64,000 nucleotides of DNA. Source: Fragum whitleyi (lineage: Eukaryota > Mollusca > Bivalvia > Cardiida > Cardiidae). Shown here one piece after another: positions 47,655 through 59,584 of this stretch. The position numbers were made by a program, and so were the translations under genes. Numbering within the stretch: the stretch's first letter is position 1; each line of letters opens with the position of its first letter. The notes under the pieces are model-generated. The model worked only from the letters and a program-made list of their open reading frames with translations. It was not told where the DNA came from and made no database searches. The stretch spans positions 38,665,565-38,729,564 of the forward strand of contig OX411555.1 in the NCBI GenBank assembly GCA_948146395.1, in the 5' to 3' direction.

Positions 47655-47765
47655 AACTTATGTATATATGTATGTAGGTACATACATATACATATGTATG
47701 TTTGTATGCATGTTATTTATGTATGCTTGTATATGTATGTGTATGTATGTGTGTATGTATATTTG
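47655..47765 (+). repeat. TATG microsatellite
   Basis: An impure run of TATG, TGTA and TACA words ends about 90 bases before the exon 3 acceptor. The tract keeps one reading frame open into exon 3, so the frame starting at 47694 is misleading. Confidence 0.8.
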
Positions 47766-47854
47766 TCTTGTTTTGTCTGTTTGAAAAAAAAGTGGGTGGG
47801 GGTGAAACAGACACAGAAAAGAGTGATTAAAACCGACTTAATTTCTTTTTTCAG

Positions 47855-49781
47855 GTCGTCTCAACATGATCCAACCAAGGTTGAGGTAGAGATTCCTAAA
47901 GTTTTGTCTGTAACCCGACCAGGAACAACCCAGACACTTGGATCTGGAATTGCAACACAGAGGTCAACAAGACACAAGAAAATTAACTTTCTTGAAATGT
48001 TGCGTGGTGATTCTGTCCCCAACACTGCAGATGACGAAAATCACACGGAAGAATCAACACAAACAAAGAAGCAGCACAAACAGATCGGAGATTCCTCTGC
48101 AAAAAGAACTAAAAAGACACAGGAAAAAAAGATAAAGATTGTGAAATACAGTGTTCAGCCTAAATTACCGGAATCAGCAGATAGTTCCGAGACTGAAACT
48201 GATTATAGTTCTACGGAGGAAACAGATTCCACAAGTGGATCGGAGGTATATGTAGTTAAACCGTCATATAAACATAGGTCTGTAATTCAGAAAGATTCAA
48301 GATTTAAACCTCAATCAAAATTCAAAATAGGAGCCATTAAGAAACTGCCAGCTCCAAAACTGCCCCTAAGAGTAAAAATTAGTGCTAAAAAAACTCAAAA
48401 GTCTGCAGGAACCATTACTCCTGTATCAATGAACAGATCTGTTGGAACTTTGGCTGCTCCGTTCTCAAGAAAGGATAAATCCCTAACATCACATTCCTCA
48501 CATCGCGTTCTTACACCTTCTGTGGTCAACTGGAATGGATCAAGTTCTGGTGAGGAAAATAAAACACTTGATCCAATCTCGAAATATGATAAAAGTGCGA
48601 ATGACTATGAAAAGGTGAAGGTGGTTCCTAATTATTCTGAAGACTTAAATGTTACAAGTTTTGGAGATTTTGGATCTGGGGGGTTAATTAAGGAGTTTAC
48701 TGAGGCAGATTTAAAAGTGTCTCAGTCTTTACCGAGTGAAATTCTTGACACAAGTGGGATTCATGAAGAAGAGACAGTTTCAGACTCAAATGAAAATGAA
48801 AAAGGGGATGCTAACAAACTTGAAAACATGGATTTACAAGAAAGTGAGATGAATTCACAACAAAGTAAGGAGAACTTACCAGAAAATGAGGTGAATTTAC
48901 AAGACAATAATGTACCTGAAATTAGCGATGAAGCTATTAACAAAAAAGATGAGGTTCCTAAAACTTGTGAAGAGATTAAAGACAAATCAAGTGAGGTTAA
49001 GGCTAGTCAACCTCATGCATGTGTAAATGAACGTGCTAATTCAGAACCTTCTGTTATTGAAACAAACAGTAGATCTCAGTCACCAATAGTAATGTTTCAT
49101 AGAAATGAGGTATTATCTGACAGTGTGCGGGATTGTGGTTTACAGATAATACATAGATCTTCTAGTCCAAATACTGACATGAGGGGTAGGGCACAACTTG
49201 GGGAACTCTTCATTGATAAATATTCCAACAAAAAATCTCTCTGTATTCGCTGTTATACTTGTCGAAAGATGATGTCAGTGGATTTATTTTTGCGGCATCT
49301 CCACGATGTTAGTGGCGGATTCATCCCTGTGGAGGATTTGCGGATTATAGACATTGATGAGAGTGATGTTGATGAACAAGGTCTAAAAATCTGGGAAAAT
49401 TTCCAGAGAAAGAAAGAACTGTTTGACAACAACCAAGTCCCCTCCCCCGACGTCTTTGCAGAGAGTGTGTTGTGTAGTGTTAATTCAGATTCAAATCATT
49501 CGTGTCCAGAAAAAACTATCCAAGAAGACAAAGTAAAGTCCGCAGGTCCATTAATTATCACAACTCCAGTTTCTCCAGTTAAACCTTTCCAAAATTCACG
49601 ACAAGCAACTACCAGTGGTTCATTTAGAAAAACAGGACAGCACAGTTTCATTGATAACTCAGAAGGAACTCGGGCTAGTTCAAGAAAACGCAAGAAGAAA
49701 CAATTATATCCATGTGAAGAATATTCATTTTCTAAATTTCCAAGGCTTCAGGGTGGTAATGAGAAAGCAAGCAATGTATAA
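47855..49781 (+). CDS. Ski/Sno-like co-regulator, coding exon 3 with SAND-like Cys/His domain
   Basis: Residues 1551 (last base) to 2192, stop TAA at 49779-49781. A pyrimidine-rich tract and CAG end at 47854; the single leading G completes the Val codon from exon 2. The key region is about 2000-2060: C2014, C2017, C2020, then F2029, H2032 and H2034, in the order CIxCxxCRxM...F..HxH. This is the spacing known from the SAND-like, Smad4-binding domain of Ski/SnoN, where Cys and His bind zinc. The Trp-containing loop that follows in Ski is not obvious here. Other segments are KKINFLEMLRG near 1592, an acidic middle, and a C-terminal nuclear-localisation-like SRKRKKK near 2161. In Ski the SAND-like domain sits next to the DHD; here about 510 residues lie between them. 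A weak donor-like GGTAATG just before the stop could mean one more 3' exon. Confidence 0.85.
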
Positions 49782-50371
49782 AGGGAGATAATTTACTAGT
49801 ATTCAATTTTGATTCTTCAGGGCAAAAGTTTTTTAATTGTCCTTAATTATACAGGCATTTACACAAGTTTTATACTGACCCCTCAATTTGTCTTAAATTT
49901 ATTACAAACCAAAATGATAGCACGAGACTGCTCTAAGTGTCTCTGCAGAGACATTTAGTTCAGTTTTGTGTTCACTCTTGACTTCATTCTGAAAAAAAAA
50001 CTTTTCAAAGGGCAGGGCAAAAAATTTTGTTAGTGAAAGTAAACAAAAACATGCACTTGTACTCAAAAATAATACAGGTGGTGCTCTTGAAATTCAAACA
50101 GGCTCTCAAAATTTGAGTGGGCAGACTAAATTGATGTGAGGTTAACATAAAAGGAGGAAACCCTGATCCAGAAAGGTTATTTTCTGTTGGATATGAGTAT
50201 TGTTGGTACTCATTTGAATCATCTTCATTGATATTCAATTGAGTACCTTGTACAGAGGGTTTATTGCAGTATTGTTGAAAGAATTATCTGAAATCCATTT
50301 TAACTTCCTTCTGCAGAGGTACATATAAGAGGGGGGTATTTCCATCTAAGATCTTCATTTCGCATTAAAAC

Positions 50372-50438
50372 CCTATAATGCGGGTACTCATTTGAATTGT
50401 CTCAAAGAGACAATTCAAACGAGTATCCACAATATAGG
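50372..50438. repeat. palindrome, TATGTTGTTGGTACTCATT family
   Basis: CCTATAATGCGGGTACTCAT faces its complement with a 5-base loop. A weaker member lies 200 bases upstream (50163-50248). Both could lie in the 3' UTR. Confidence 0.65.
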
Positions 50439-50476
50439 AATTGTGCAAGTATTGTACAATAATTAATTTAATTTGA

Positions 50477-50482
50477 AATAAA
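50477..50482 (+). terminator. possible polyadenylation signal AATAAA
   Basis: This is the first canonical AATAAA that I see after the stop codon, about 700 bases downstream. It lies just after a dispersed palindrome and before an A-run, so it may belong to a repeat. No cleavage site is evident. Confidence 0.25.
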
Positions 50483-51834
50483 AAAAAACACCCTCTATCT
50501 GTAGCTCTGTGTCAGTCACTTTATCAAGGAGCACTTTCTGAATTCAAGCATGTACTTACTTGAATTTCACGTATAGGCATTTTTTCTAGCTTATTGGTAT
50601 AGATTTAAGGTGCACTTGTATTATTTGAGTGTGCATGTGTTCTATTATGCATATATGTATGTAGCCAAAACACAAGAGATACAATATAATTGCAATGCCC
50701 TTAAGTAAAGTACAATGTATTTTCTTCATGCTAAGTTTGAATGATAATGATTAATCAATGAACACCAGATTTTATTCTAAATTGGCATAGGTGGGATAAA
50801 ATAATAATGGGTCAAATCTCAATGATTTAATGTTTTGACTTTTGAAACTTGATTTTGATATTTTCGACAAATTAATAGTATATATGTCATTGTTAACAAC
50901 TTCATGGCCTGGAAATTTAGCTTGTCCTGGAAATTTAGCTTTGTTTTAATTTTCACTAGTTAGAATGTATCATTATATTAATCTATATTGTGTAGTCCAA
51001 GGGAGATAATTACAAAATAATAACACCCAATGACTTACTGCATACATCTATTGTCTACATCACAAAAGACTGCTCAGTCTCTAGTGAAATTGTAAGGGTA
51101 TTCAGACTTACAGATAAGAGGAGGTATTGTCAGTTTATAAGCTTTATTTCTCATTGAATCCCTATGTTGTTGGTATTCGATTCTAACAACTACCTACAAT
51201 ATAGGATTAATGAAGTATTGTTGAAATTATTCAATTTTAAACCAAAATATCCCCTCTAATTATAGTTCTGAGAAATATAAAAAAATATAGAACTGCATGT
51301 ACAACTTGCATGCAGACTGATCTTTGTTTTTACTGTCTACCAATTCAGGAGTCATGCGAACAACAAAGGGATTAATATATAGCTTGAATATTTCTTAGTA
51401 CAAGGGAGATAATTCAGAAAACATTAGCTATACCAACCAAATGACCTACTTCATATTCAAAAGTACAAGTTGCCGAACTAAATTTTGTAGGACTATTTTT
51501 TCGATTGTGTAAGCTCTCAGAACCTTGCTTCTTTGTGTTGGCTTTGAGTGAAGAGAGCGGTAAAATGGTTGGTGATTCGTTTTAGAGCCCCTATTTAGAA
51601 CAAGGATCTATACATTGATTCCTCAGTTTTGCCAAGTTCATGTTGTAAATTGGTGAAAATTATGTCTGCTTCAAAATGGTTCAATTTGTTAGTTTCATTT
51701 TGTAACCTAGCGATTAGGAAGTACTTACATTGTTAACATAGACCAAACCAGCTTACATTAAGAAATGCAAAGATTGACTTTCTAATGAAGACAAATTGTT
51801 TAATTGAACAACAATTTATCACCGTTGTATTTCC

Positions 51835-51882
51835 AAAACCTAGTAACTACAGCTTAGATCAAGCTGTAGTTCTGAGGTTTTA
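51835..51882. repeat. palindrome, GTAACTACAGCTT family
   Basis: AAAACCTAGTAACTACAGCTT faces AAGCTGTAGTTCTGAGGTTTT. Confidence 0.65.
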
Positions 51883-52090
51883 GCATAACATCGACAGTCA
51901 TTTAAAAGCCAACGATACGCTTCATTATGAACCCACAATTTACAATATGATCAATTAGTTGATGAAAAAAAGGGGGTAACTACAGCTTAAATTGTAGTTG
52001 CCTTACTTTGGTTTTCCATTGTTGATATTGTTTGGTATTTTGATTCTTGTATTTACATTTTGTTAAACTTTATCCAGTTATAAACATATT

Positions 52091-52260
52091 AACCCTTATT
52101 CTTGATTAGAAAATTTCAGACTTATCGGAATTTGAAAAAAAAGTTGTCTTGTAGCAAACATTTAAAGTTCTATTGAAATTAGTGTATCCTGTTAAATTGA
52201 GAACATGTTAGAGAAAGGAGAAATTGCTTATCACATGCAATTTCTTCTTTCCTACTCTGG
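52091..52260. mobile_element. CCCTTTCCTGTTT MITE, partial
   Basis: TTAACCCTTATTCTTGATT start and a GAGAAATTGCTTATCACATGC hairpin; the second end is lost. Confidence 0.4.
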
Positions 52261-52572
52261 TTTTATCTTTTTCATGCTGTTCCTGACATATTTCAGCTGC
52301 ACACAAATCTTGGCAGACAGTATAAAGGTTTAGCAGAAATTGTAGACCAAGATCAGCCTGATCTAAGTCTATAATGCCTGCTTTTTCTACAGTACTAATT
52401 TGGCAAAAACCTGAGCTAGATTCGTTGAAACGTACCATTAATTTGTTACAAAACAAATTTGAACAGAATAATGGTCAGAGAGCTACAAAACAAGACATTT
52501 TTGGCCCAGAATGGCAGCAATGCAATTTAAAAAAAAATGTCTGTCTACTGCATCTTGAATCAGATTTCAAAT

Positions 52573-52796
52573 TTAACCCTTATTGTGCTGTTCACACTTT
52601 CCTGTCATAACAACTCTTAAGCAGACAGTATGAGTATAGACAAAGACCAGCCTGCACAGATGTGCAGTCTGAACTTAGTCTACACTGCCTGCTGTCTTCT
52701 TAATTTTTCAGAAAAATTTAGTCAGGATGGATAAAATGTTCTGACAATTGATATAATTTTTAAATGAAATTTCAATTCATCAGGATAAAGGGTTAA
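52573..52796. mobile_element. diverged TTAA MITE
   Basis: TTAACCCTTATTGTGCTG and CATCAGGATAAAGGGTTAA ends with the CCTGCACAGATGTGCAGTC centre of the CTTGTCATGCTGAA family. Confidence 0.5.
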
Positions 52797-53316
52797 GGAG
52801 TTTATATTTCCATAAATATTCTAACATTTTCAAGTATGTTTAATTAATGAACCTGTATTTCTTTTTTCTTTTGATCACTTGATATGGTAGTTGTAAAAAT
52901 ACCCCTAGAGTTTACAATTGTTGGAAAGGAAACTGTCGTTGAAAAATAAAGTTTGGACATATTATCAAAGTTTTTGTTCGATATCTTCAAACTCCTTTAT
53001 TATAACCCCACCTACATAGTTGAGTGGGGTATATTGATTTCACCATGTCTGTCTGTCCATCCATGGACTTTATGAGAATGAAGCGACCTAGAACTGTACA
53101 AATGTTGCCCATGACCCAAGGAAGTGCTCAATTGTTTATGGGTCACAAAACTCAAGGTCACAATTGAACATTGTTCAAAAATCATAAACTGAACTGGGAC
53201 AAAGCGCCGGTGGTGGGTATTAGTTGGCCTTGCGACAGATCTAGTAAAACCTGTTCCTGTATTCATGACATACTTCTAGGCTCTAACGTCCTCGTCAATC
53301 TCTCTTAAAGGAGACA

Positions 53317-53370
53317 ATACAATACTAGTGTAAGTGCCTATAAATATATAGGCATTTACAATAGTATTGC
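53317..53370. repeat. palindrome, AATACTATTGTAAGTGCC family
   Basis: AATACTAGTGTAAGTGCCTAT faces ATAGGCATTTACAATAGTATT across TAAATAT. Confidence 0.7.
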
Positions 53371-53429
53371 TTTAACTCCTAGACTTGGTCTGGGTGACAA
53401 TTAGACACAATAACAGTCAGTTATTGTGT

Positions 53430-53515
53430 ATGTTGTCAATTTTCTACAAAAACCTCATAACTACAGCTTGTATAAAGCTGTAGTTACATGGTTTTGGAAG
53501 AAAATTTGACAACAT
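53430..53515. repeat. long palindrome, GTAACTACAGCTT family
   Basis: Arms of about 40 bases from ATGTTGTCAATTTTCT to its complement AAATTTGACAACAT. It is the longest member and shows that the shorter ones are only its centre. Confidence 0.7.
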
Positions 53516-54387
53516 GCATAAGTGTGTCCATCTGTATGTCCATCCATCTGGTTTTGTACAGTAACATTTACATTAAGGGATGGATTTCAAAATAGCATGC
53601 ATAATTGCTCATTGCTTTGGGTCAAGGTCAATATTTTGTGAGGACAATAAGGCAGGTCAAATGGTTAAATTTAGCTTGTCTTTACCATAACTATAATATT
53701 AAAAGATGAGTTTCAAAATGGCAGTTTTTTAAGCTCTGCTGTCTCTACACAAAAGGTCAAGTCATTGTAACCACCAGGTTGTAGTGAATGAAGGATATTT
53801 ACTTAAACTTGGCATGCGTGTTCACCATCATTAGATGTCCATTTTATAAAGGGAGATAACTTATTACAGCTTTAGAAAAAACATGTCCCCTGACTATGTT
53901 CCTGGGGTGAGGGGGGTATTTAGGAGACAGCATGTCAGTCGGTCTGTCTGAAGCATTTTTTTGTCTGTTCAATTAACTAATAGGCAGATTTTATTGAAAC
54001 TTTACAGATGTGATCAGTATCAGGCAGAGATGTGCAAGTGCAATTTTGGTCATTATCCATAGACTTTTAAAAGGGTAGTAACATTTTGATGGGAAATGGC
54101 TTTACATTATTGACAAGCACTTGTAGGGGGGTATTAGTCCGCTTTGCGACAATCTAGTTTCACTATCAAGCCCCTGCAGTCAACTATGGCACCTACTTGC
54201 AGTACTTTTATTCTCCATTTGGAGTAGATGAGCCTTTTGAACCAAATTGTCGGATGACTCCAAGGTCACATGTAAAGGTCAACCTTTCAAACTGAGCTTC
54301 TCCAGAGCAAAGCAGCTACCATAATGCATAAATTTTAATATAAATTGGAACAATATTGTTAATAACTATGAGTAGACTGACAATACA

Positions 54388-54440
54388 GGGCAAAACAGTT
54401 GTAACTGCCTATAAACAGGCAGTTACAACTCTTTCACGCT
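54388..54440. repeat. palindrome, GGCTCAGCATGAAACAGTT family, shortened
   Basis: GGCAAAACAGTTGTAACTGCC faces GGCAGTTACAACTCTTTCACG. Confidence 0.65.
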
Positions 54441-55046
54441 AAGCCATCAAGATTGGACATTTGTTAGACAAAAACTGACTGCTTGAATGTCAAGGGCATA
54501 TTGCATTACCAGACAGAAAAACTGCTGCAAACAGCGCAAAAAAAGAAACCCCTACATTGTGGTTGTTTGAAACACTTGGAACACAAATGAATGGAAAGAA
54601 ATTCCCCTTTTTCCATGACTAGCCATTTTGTACAAGTCACTACAGATGTTACAAGCAGGCAGTATGTTTACTCTGCCATTAGCTATAACCAAACACTGAA
54701 AAATAGAACATGTATTTCCAATGATCAGGAAATTATTTCAGCTTCATTCAGTATTTTCCAGGGATTTGAAAAATTTTTCATTGGTATTGACAAGATCTGG
54801 GACTTAATGTTTTACAAATGTCTGTCTGGCTACTCAAAACTTAACCCTTGTCATGATGCATGAAAAATCCAGGCAAAATTGCACTCAATTAAAAAAATTG
54901 AAAGCACTGGATGCACTTATTGGGTATTTATTTCAACCCTTGTCATGCTGAATAAAACTCTAGGTAAAAATGAATTGAAATCAAAGTGCTAAAAGAATCA
55001 GATGCTCTTACTAAGAGTCAGTGTTTAATTTGGAACTATATAATTT

Positions 55047-56240
55047 TTAGCTCCACTGGCTGAAAGCCACTGGGGCTATTGTCATGGCGTTGTGTCCGTC
55101 GTGCGTCCGTCCGTGCGTGCGTGCGTGCGGTCGTAAACTTTTTCTTTAAAAATCTTCTCAGAAACTACTGGATGAATTTCAACCAGACTTCACAGAAATG
55201 ATCCTTAGGTGACCCTCTTTCAAAGTTGTTCAAGAAATTTTGATCCAATTAAACATGGATTTAATGGGCGTGGCTAATTTCCAAATATGGTAAAAAGTGA
55301 CATTTCTCAGGGTCTAATTGATAGATACCAATTAAATTTTACATGAATAATCCTTAAGTGACCTTTTATCAGTCTACCAAACATTTTTGTGATCGGATGA
55401 AAAATATGTATTTTATGGGCAGAGGTCATTTCTCTATATGTTATATAGTGGAAACTTTGAAAATCATTTTCTCAGAATCTAACCAATAGATATCAACCAA
55501 ATTTTACATGAATGATTCTTAGGTGACCTTTTATCAGTCTACCAAAAATTTTTGTGATCGGATGAAAAATATGTATTTTATGGGCAGAGGTCATTTCTCT
55601 ATATGTTATATAGTGGAAACTTTGAAAATCATTTTCTCAGAATCTAACGAATAGATATCAACCAAATTTTACATGAATGATTCTTAGGTGACCTTTTATC
55701 AGTCTACCAAAAATTATTGTGATCAGATGAAAAATATGTATTTTATGGGCGGAGGTAATTTTTCTATATGTTATATTGTGGAAACTTTGAAAATAATTTT
55801 CTAAGAATGTAATCGATGGATATCAACCAAATTTTACTGGAGTAATCCTTGAGTGACCCTTTATCAGTCTACCAAAAATTATTGTGATCGGTTAGAAAAT
55901 ATGTAATTTATGGGCAGAGGTCATTTCTCTTTATGTTTTACAGTGGAACTTTGAAAATCATTTTCTCAGAATGTAACTGATGGATATCAATCAAACTTCA
56001 TAAGTATGATCCCTGGGTGACCCATTATCATGCAGCCAAAAATTATTGTCATTGGATGTAAAAATATGTCTTTTATGGACGGAAGTCATTTCTCTATATG
56101 TTATATAGTGGAAACTTTGAAAATCATTTCAAGATCGATAGAACCCAAAATATCTAAAAATCTAGTCAAAACTTAGATTTGCTATTACAAATTGTAATTT
56201 CAAGCCTGTGGAGCGACTCAAGCCATTTATGGCTTTCTAG
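55047..56240 (+). mobile_element. Helentron-like element, GCTCCACTGG type
   Basis: 5' TTTTTAGCTCCACTGGCTGAA with the hairpin CCACTGGCTGAAAGCCACTGG, then GTCCGTCGTGCGTCCGTCC. The body has about five units of roughly 170-180 bases with GGTGACCTTTTATCAGTCTACC and TTTTATGGGCAGAGGTCATT. Near the 3' end TGTGGAGC mirrors the start, then a hairpin AAGCCATTTATGGCTT and TCTAG. No protein. Confidence 0.6.
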
Positions 56241-57660
56241 TTAGCTCACCTGAGCACGAAGTGCTCAAGGTGAGCTATTGGGATCGTAGAAAGTCCGTCG
56301 TCTGTCGTCCACAATTTCTTTAAACATCTTCTCCTCCTAAACCAGTGGGCCAATCTTGATGAAACTTGGCAGGGATGTTCCTTGGGTCAAGCTCTACCAA
56401 AGTTGTTCAAATAAATGAAATGCACCCTTAACTTTCCCTTTACCCTTAACAAAAAGGGTGAAAAAATGAAAATCTTTAAAAATCTACTTCTCTGAAACCA
56501 GAAGGCAGACAGCTTTCATATTTAGTATGTAGCATCATCTAGTGCACCTCTACCAAGTTTGTTCATATCAAGACCCTGGGGTCATATTTGGGCTTTGCCC
56601 GGCCCAACCCTTTTTACATAGAATCAAAGAACGAAAATCTTTAAAAATCTTCTTCTCTGTAACCAAATGGCAGACAGCTTTAATATTTGGTGTGTAGCAT
56701 CACCTAGTGGGCCTCTACCAAGTTTGTTTATATCAAGACCCTTGGGACATATTTGGGCTTTGCACAGGTGCATCCCTTTATCTCTTATGAGCACAAAGGG
56801 TAAAAAAATGAAAATCTGTCTTCAAAAATCTTCTTCTATGAAACCAGAAGGCAGACAGCTTTCATATTTGGTATGTAGCATCATCAAGTGGACCTCTACC
56901 AAGTTTGTTCATATCAAGACCCTGAGGTCATATTTGGGCTTTGCACAGGTGCATCCCTATATCTCTTATGAACAAGGGTAAAAAAATGAAAATCTATCTT
57001 CAAAAATCTTCTTCTATGAAACCAGAATGCAAACATCTTTCATATTTGGTATGTAGCATAATCTAGTGGACCTCTACCAAGTTTGTTCATATCAAGACCC
57101 TAGGATCATATTTTGGGTCCACCCGAGCGCATCCCTTTTTACATAGAATCAAAGAGCGAAAATCTTTTAAAATCTTCTTTAATTGAAACCAAGGAGCACA
57201 CTGCTTTCATTTGTGGTATGTAGCATCATCTCATGGGCCCCGACCAAGTTTGTTCAAATCAAGACCCTTGGGTCATATTTGGGCCCCTACCGGACGCATC
57301 CCTTTCAGCTCATCTGAGCATGATGGGTGAAAATAGGAATACCTTCAAAAATCCTTTTCTCTGAAACCAGATGGCAGACAGCTTTCATATTTAGTATATA
57401 GCAGCATGTTATGGACCTCTTTCAAATTTGTTCATATCAAGACCCTGGGGTCACATTTGGAGTCCACCCGGGTGCATCCCTTTTTACATAGAATCAAAGA
57501 GCAAAAAGGCATATCTGTCTTGCTCTTCCCTGAAAATGTTCCATGGTATTGATCTTAGGCAATTATCTTCTTTTTGACATCTGCCTATCTAATTAATGTG
57601 ATGTCCCAGGGGTCAAGAAGACTCAGGTGAGCGATCTAGGACCATCTTGGTCCTCTTGTT
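56241..57660 (+). mobile_element. Helentron-like element, GCTCACCTGAG type, uninterrupted copy
   Basis: Begins TTAGCTCACCTGAGCACGAAG directly after the previous element and ends AGGACCATCTTGGTCCTCTTG plus TT. It lacks the SINE found in 35024-36912 and so shows the empty site (TTTCAGCTCATCTGAGCATG at about 57306). A reading frame across 56667-56981 is two repeat units read through. Confidence 0.65.
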
Positions 57661-57807
57661 TTTAAACTTTTTTGGTTTAAAAATGAAAATCAGGAGGTAA
57701 AGAATAAGATCAGACTGCACATAAGTGCAGACTGATCTTTGTCTTTGCCTCCTGCCAAAGCCGGAATGTTTTGGGTTCAGCATGACAAGGGTTAGAAACA
57801 ATCTAAA

Positions 57808-58046
57808 GTCTTGTCATGCTGAATAAAAGTCTTGGCTAAATTGCATTATAATCAAAGTGCTGAAACCTCTGAATGCCTTAATTTTGAATCGGTATTTCTT
57901 TTGAAATAAGAAAACTCCATTTATTTCTGGCTTAAAAAGGAAAACAAGTGTTGTGGCCTAAAATCAAATTGCACATATGTTCAGGCTGATCATTGCTTTT
58001 ACCTCTTGCCAAAGCAGGAATATTCCGGGTTCAGCATATGGGTTAA
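57808..58046. mobile_element. CCCTTGTCATGCTGAA MITE
   Basis: TCTTGTCATGCTGAATAAA to GGGTTCAGCATATGGGTTAA. The inner word is GCACATATGTTCAGGCTGATC. Confidence 0.55.
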
Positions 58047-58148
58047 ACCTCACTACTTGTCCAGTGGTAAGCAAGTCAATTTGATCAAATCTCCAAAAAT
58101 GTTAACTAATCCAGGAAAAACCCAAGATTGACTGACCACCTTGATGGC

Positions 58149-58210
58149 TAAGCACAAAACTAATGTAAGAGCCTATGAATATATAGGCACTTACGATAGT
58201 TTTGCACTGA
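58149..58210. repeat. palindrome, AATACTATTGTAAGTGCC family
   Basis: TAAGCACAAAACTAATGTAAG faces CTTACGATAGTTTTGCACTG. Confidence 0.65.
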
Positions 58211-58718
58211 CCCCTTGATCTTCTTACTGATCTTACAGGGTTCTACATTCAGGATGAAAAAGGTTTGCAAATATTTGTAAGCAGAATCCACTCTGCAAAT
58301 AGAACATGTGCAAAGTAGGGTACAATTTCACAAATGTTTTCATCTTAAATGAAGGGTAGTTTTCTGAAATAATTTAACCCTTGTCATTCTGAATATGTTT
58401 CAGCATGTGACTTATCATCGAAAAAAGTGAAAATACACTTACATTCCCATCAATTCGTATCGGAAGGTTCAAGCATGTGAAGCAAATCATCTGCTCAAAC
58501 AGCTCTTGTTCATCGGCCAATGAAGTATAGTACAAGGGGATACAATGACCTGCATTTGTTTACAACCACAGCCTTATAGCACAGGTGCGCTGTTTCCAAA
58601 ACAACATTTTCATGGACCTAAACCTAAACATAGTACAGATGGTGCCCTGATTGTGCTAAGATTTCATACATCCAAGATATCGACAATTATTCTTCTAAAA
58701 TTCAGTGTGTCCAAATTA

Positions 58719-58986
58719 GGCTACTATAATTCTACTAATAAACGCTCCCAGGAGCTATACATTACATGGTCAGGAAGACTTTATTTAGTATGCATTTTTC
58801 TTGTTCAAAATCATTAAAATTTATGTCTTTTAGTCCCTTTTCCCTTTAATTTGACGTGAATTTCATCTCAAATTCGAGAAGTCTCATCAAGTTCTTAAAA
58901 TTTAGGGATTTGAAGTAGGTTTTCTTATTAAAAAATGTACGGGTGCTACTATTAGGGAGGGTGCAATTATTAGAGGAAATACGGTA
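58719..58986. mobile_element. MITE with TACAGTATTTCTTCTAATAA-type ends
   Basis: Left end CTACTATAATTCTACTAATA and right end TATTAGAGGAAATACGGTA; it lacks the central AATGATTG palindrome through a small deletion. Confidence 0.55.
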
Positions 58987-59584
58987 AGTGCAAAACAAAC
59001 ATTGAAGACTCAGATCAAACTACTTCTTGAGGAGCAGTTTGATATGTTTATCTGAGCCTGGCTAGAGCTATCGGTAACATGTTGGGCTGTTAAGCCTGTG
59101 AATACGTGTTTGAATCCTGGCTCAGCCAATTTTCATCCCACATTTGACAAAAGTCAGAATGTTGTGCATAGGACTAAAAATTATTTCATAATGTAAAGTA
59201 GTTCCTGATTTATCTGCCTTTTGCTTAACAAAATAGCTTAAAATTACAGAATTTTTTGTGTGTGTGTGTGCACAACTCCTACAAATTTAATTGGATTGAA
59301 CTGAATCTTGCCACAATGTATCCCTGATAGTGCATAAGACTTCAGAAATTCAAAAAGCTTTGGCCTTTCTTGTATTATCTGCCCTTGAATTGATTGAAAT
59401 TCACTATATTTCTTTTGTGAGCAACTTGTCTCACACTGAGTTGGAATGAACTGAAACTTGCAAAATGACTGTTTTGCATATAGCTGTGCATAAAACCATT
59501 TTCAATTTACACTTAAAAGGTCAAACTAACATATCTAAAGGCATTTACAACAGTTTTGTGCTGACCAAAAAATTTGGACCAGTC

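Larger units (their letters stand above)
31551..47854 (+). other. intron 2 (phase 2)
   Basis: The 16.3 kb intron runs from GTAAGC to TTTTTTCAG. It is packed with repeats listed separately. Stretches in which I see no gene or clear element are 31994-32917, 32959-34423 (with a short AG run at 33181-33200), 36913-37452, 38037-39579, 39649-40077, 42000-42797, 42956-43686, 43887-44424 and 46561-47040. The segment at 44170-44285 shares wording with 61346-61556, so it is another dispersed repeat. An extra in-phase microexon cannot be excluded, but none is needed because the flanking phases already match. Confidence 0.75.
54933..57795. mobile_element. CCCTTGTCATGCTGAA MITE split by two inserted elements
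   Basis: The left half (54937-55046) starts CCCTTGTCATGCTGAATAAA; the right half (57661-57791) ends GGTTCAGCATGACAAGGG. The two Helentron-like elements lie between. A further left-end fragment of the same family (TTAACCCTTGTCATGATGCA) lies at 54842-54932. Confidence 0.6.

Noticed and set aside
47694..47854. Upstream extension of exon 3
   Set aside because: It translates the TATG microsatellite and the polypyrimidine tract; the acceptor at 47854 is clear.
56667..56981. 104-codon reading frame with internal repeat
   Set aside because: It is two tandem units of the Helentron-like repeat read through, with no protein family features.
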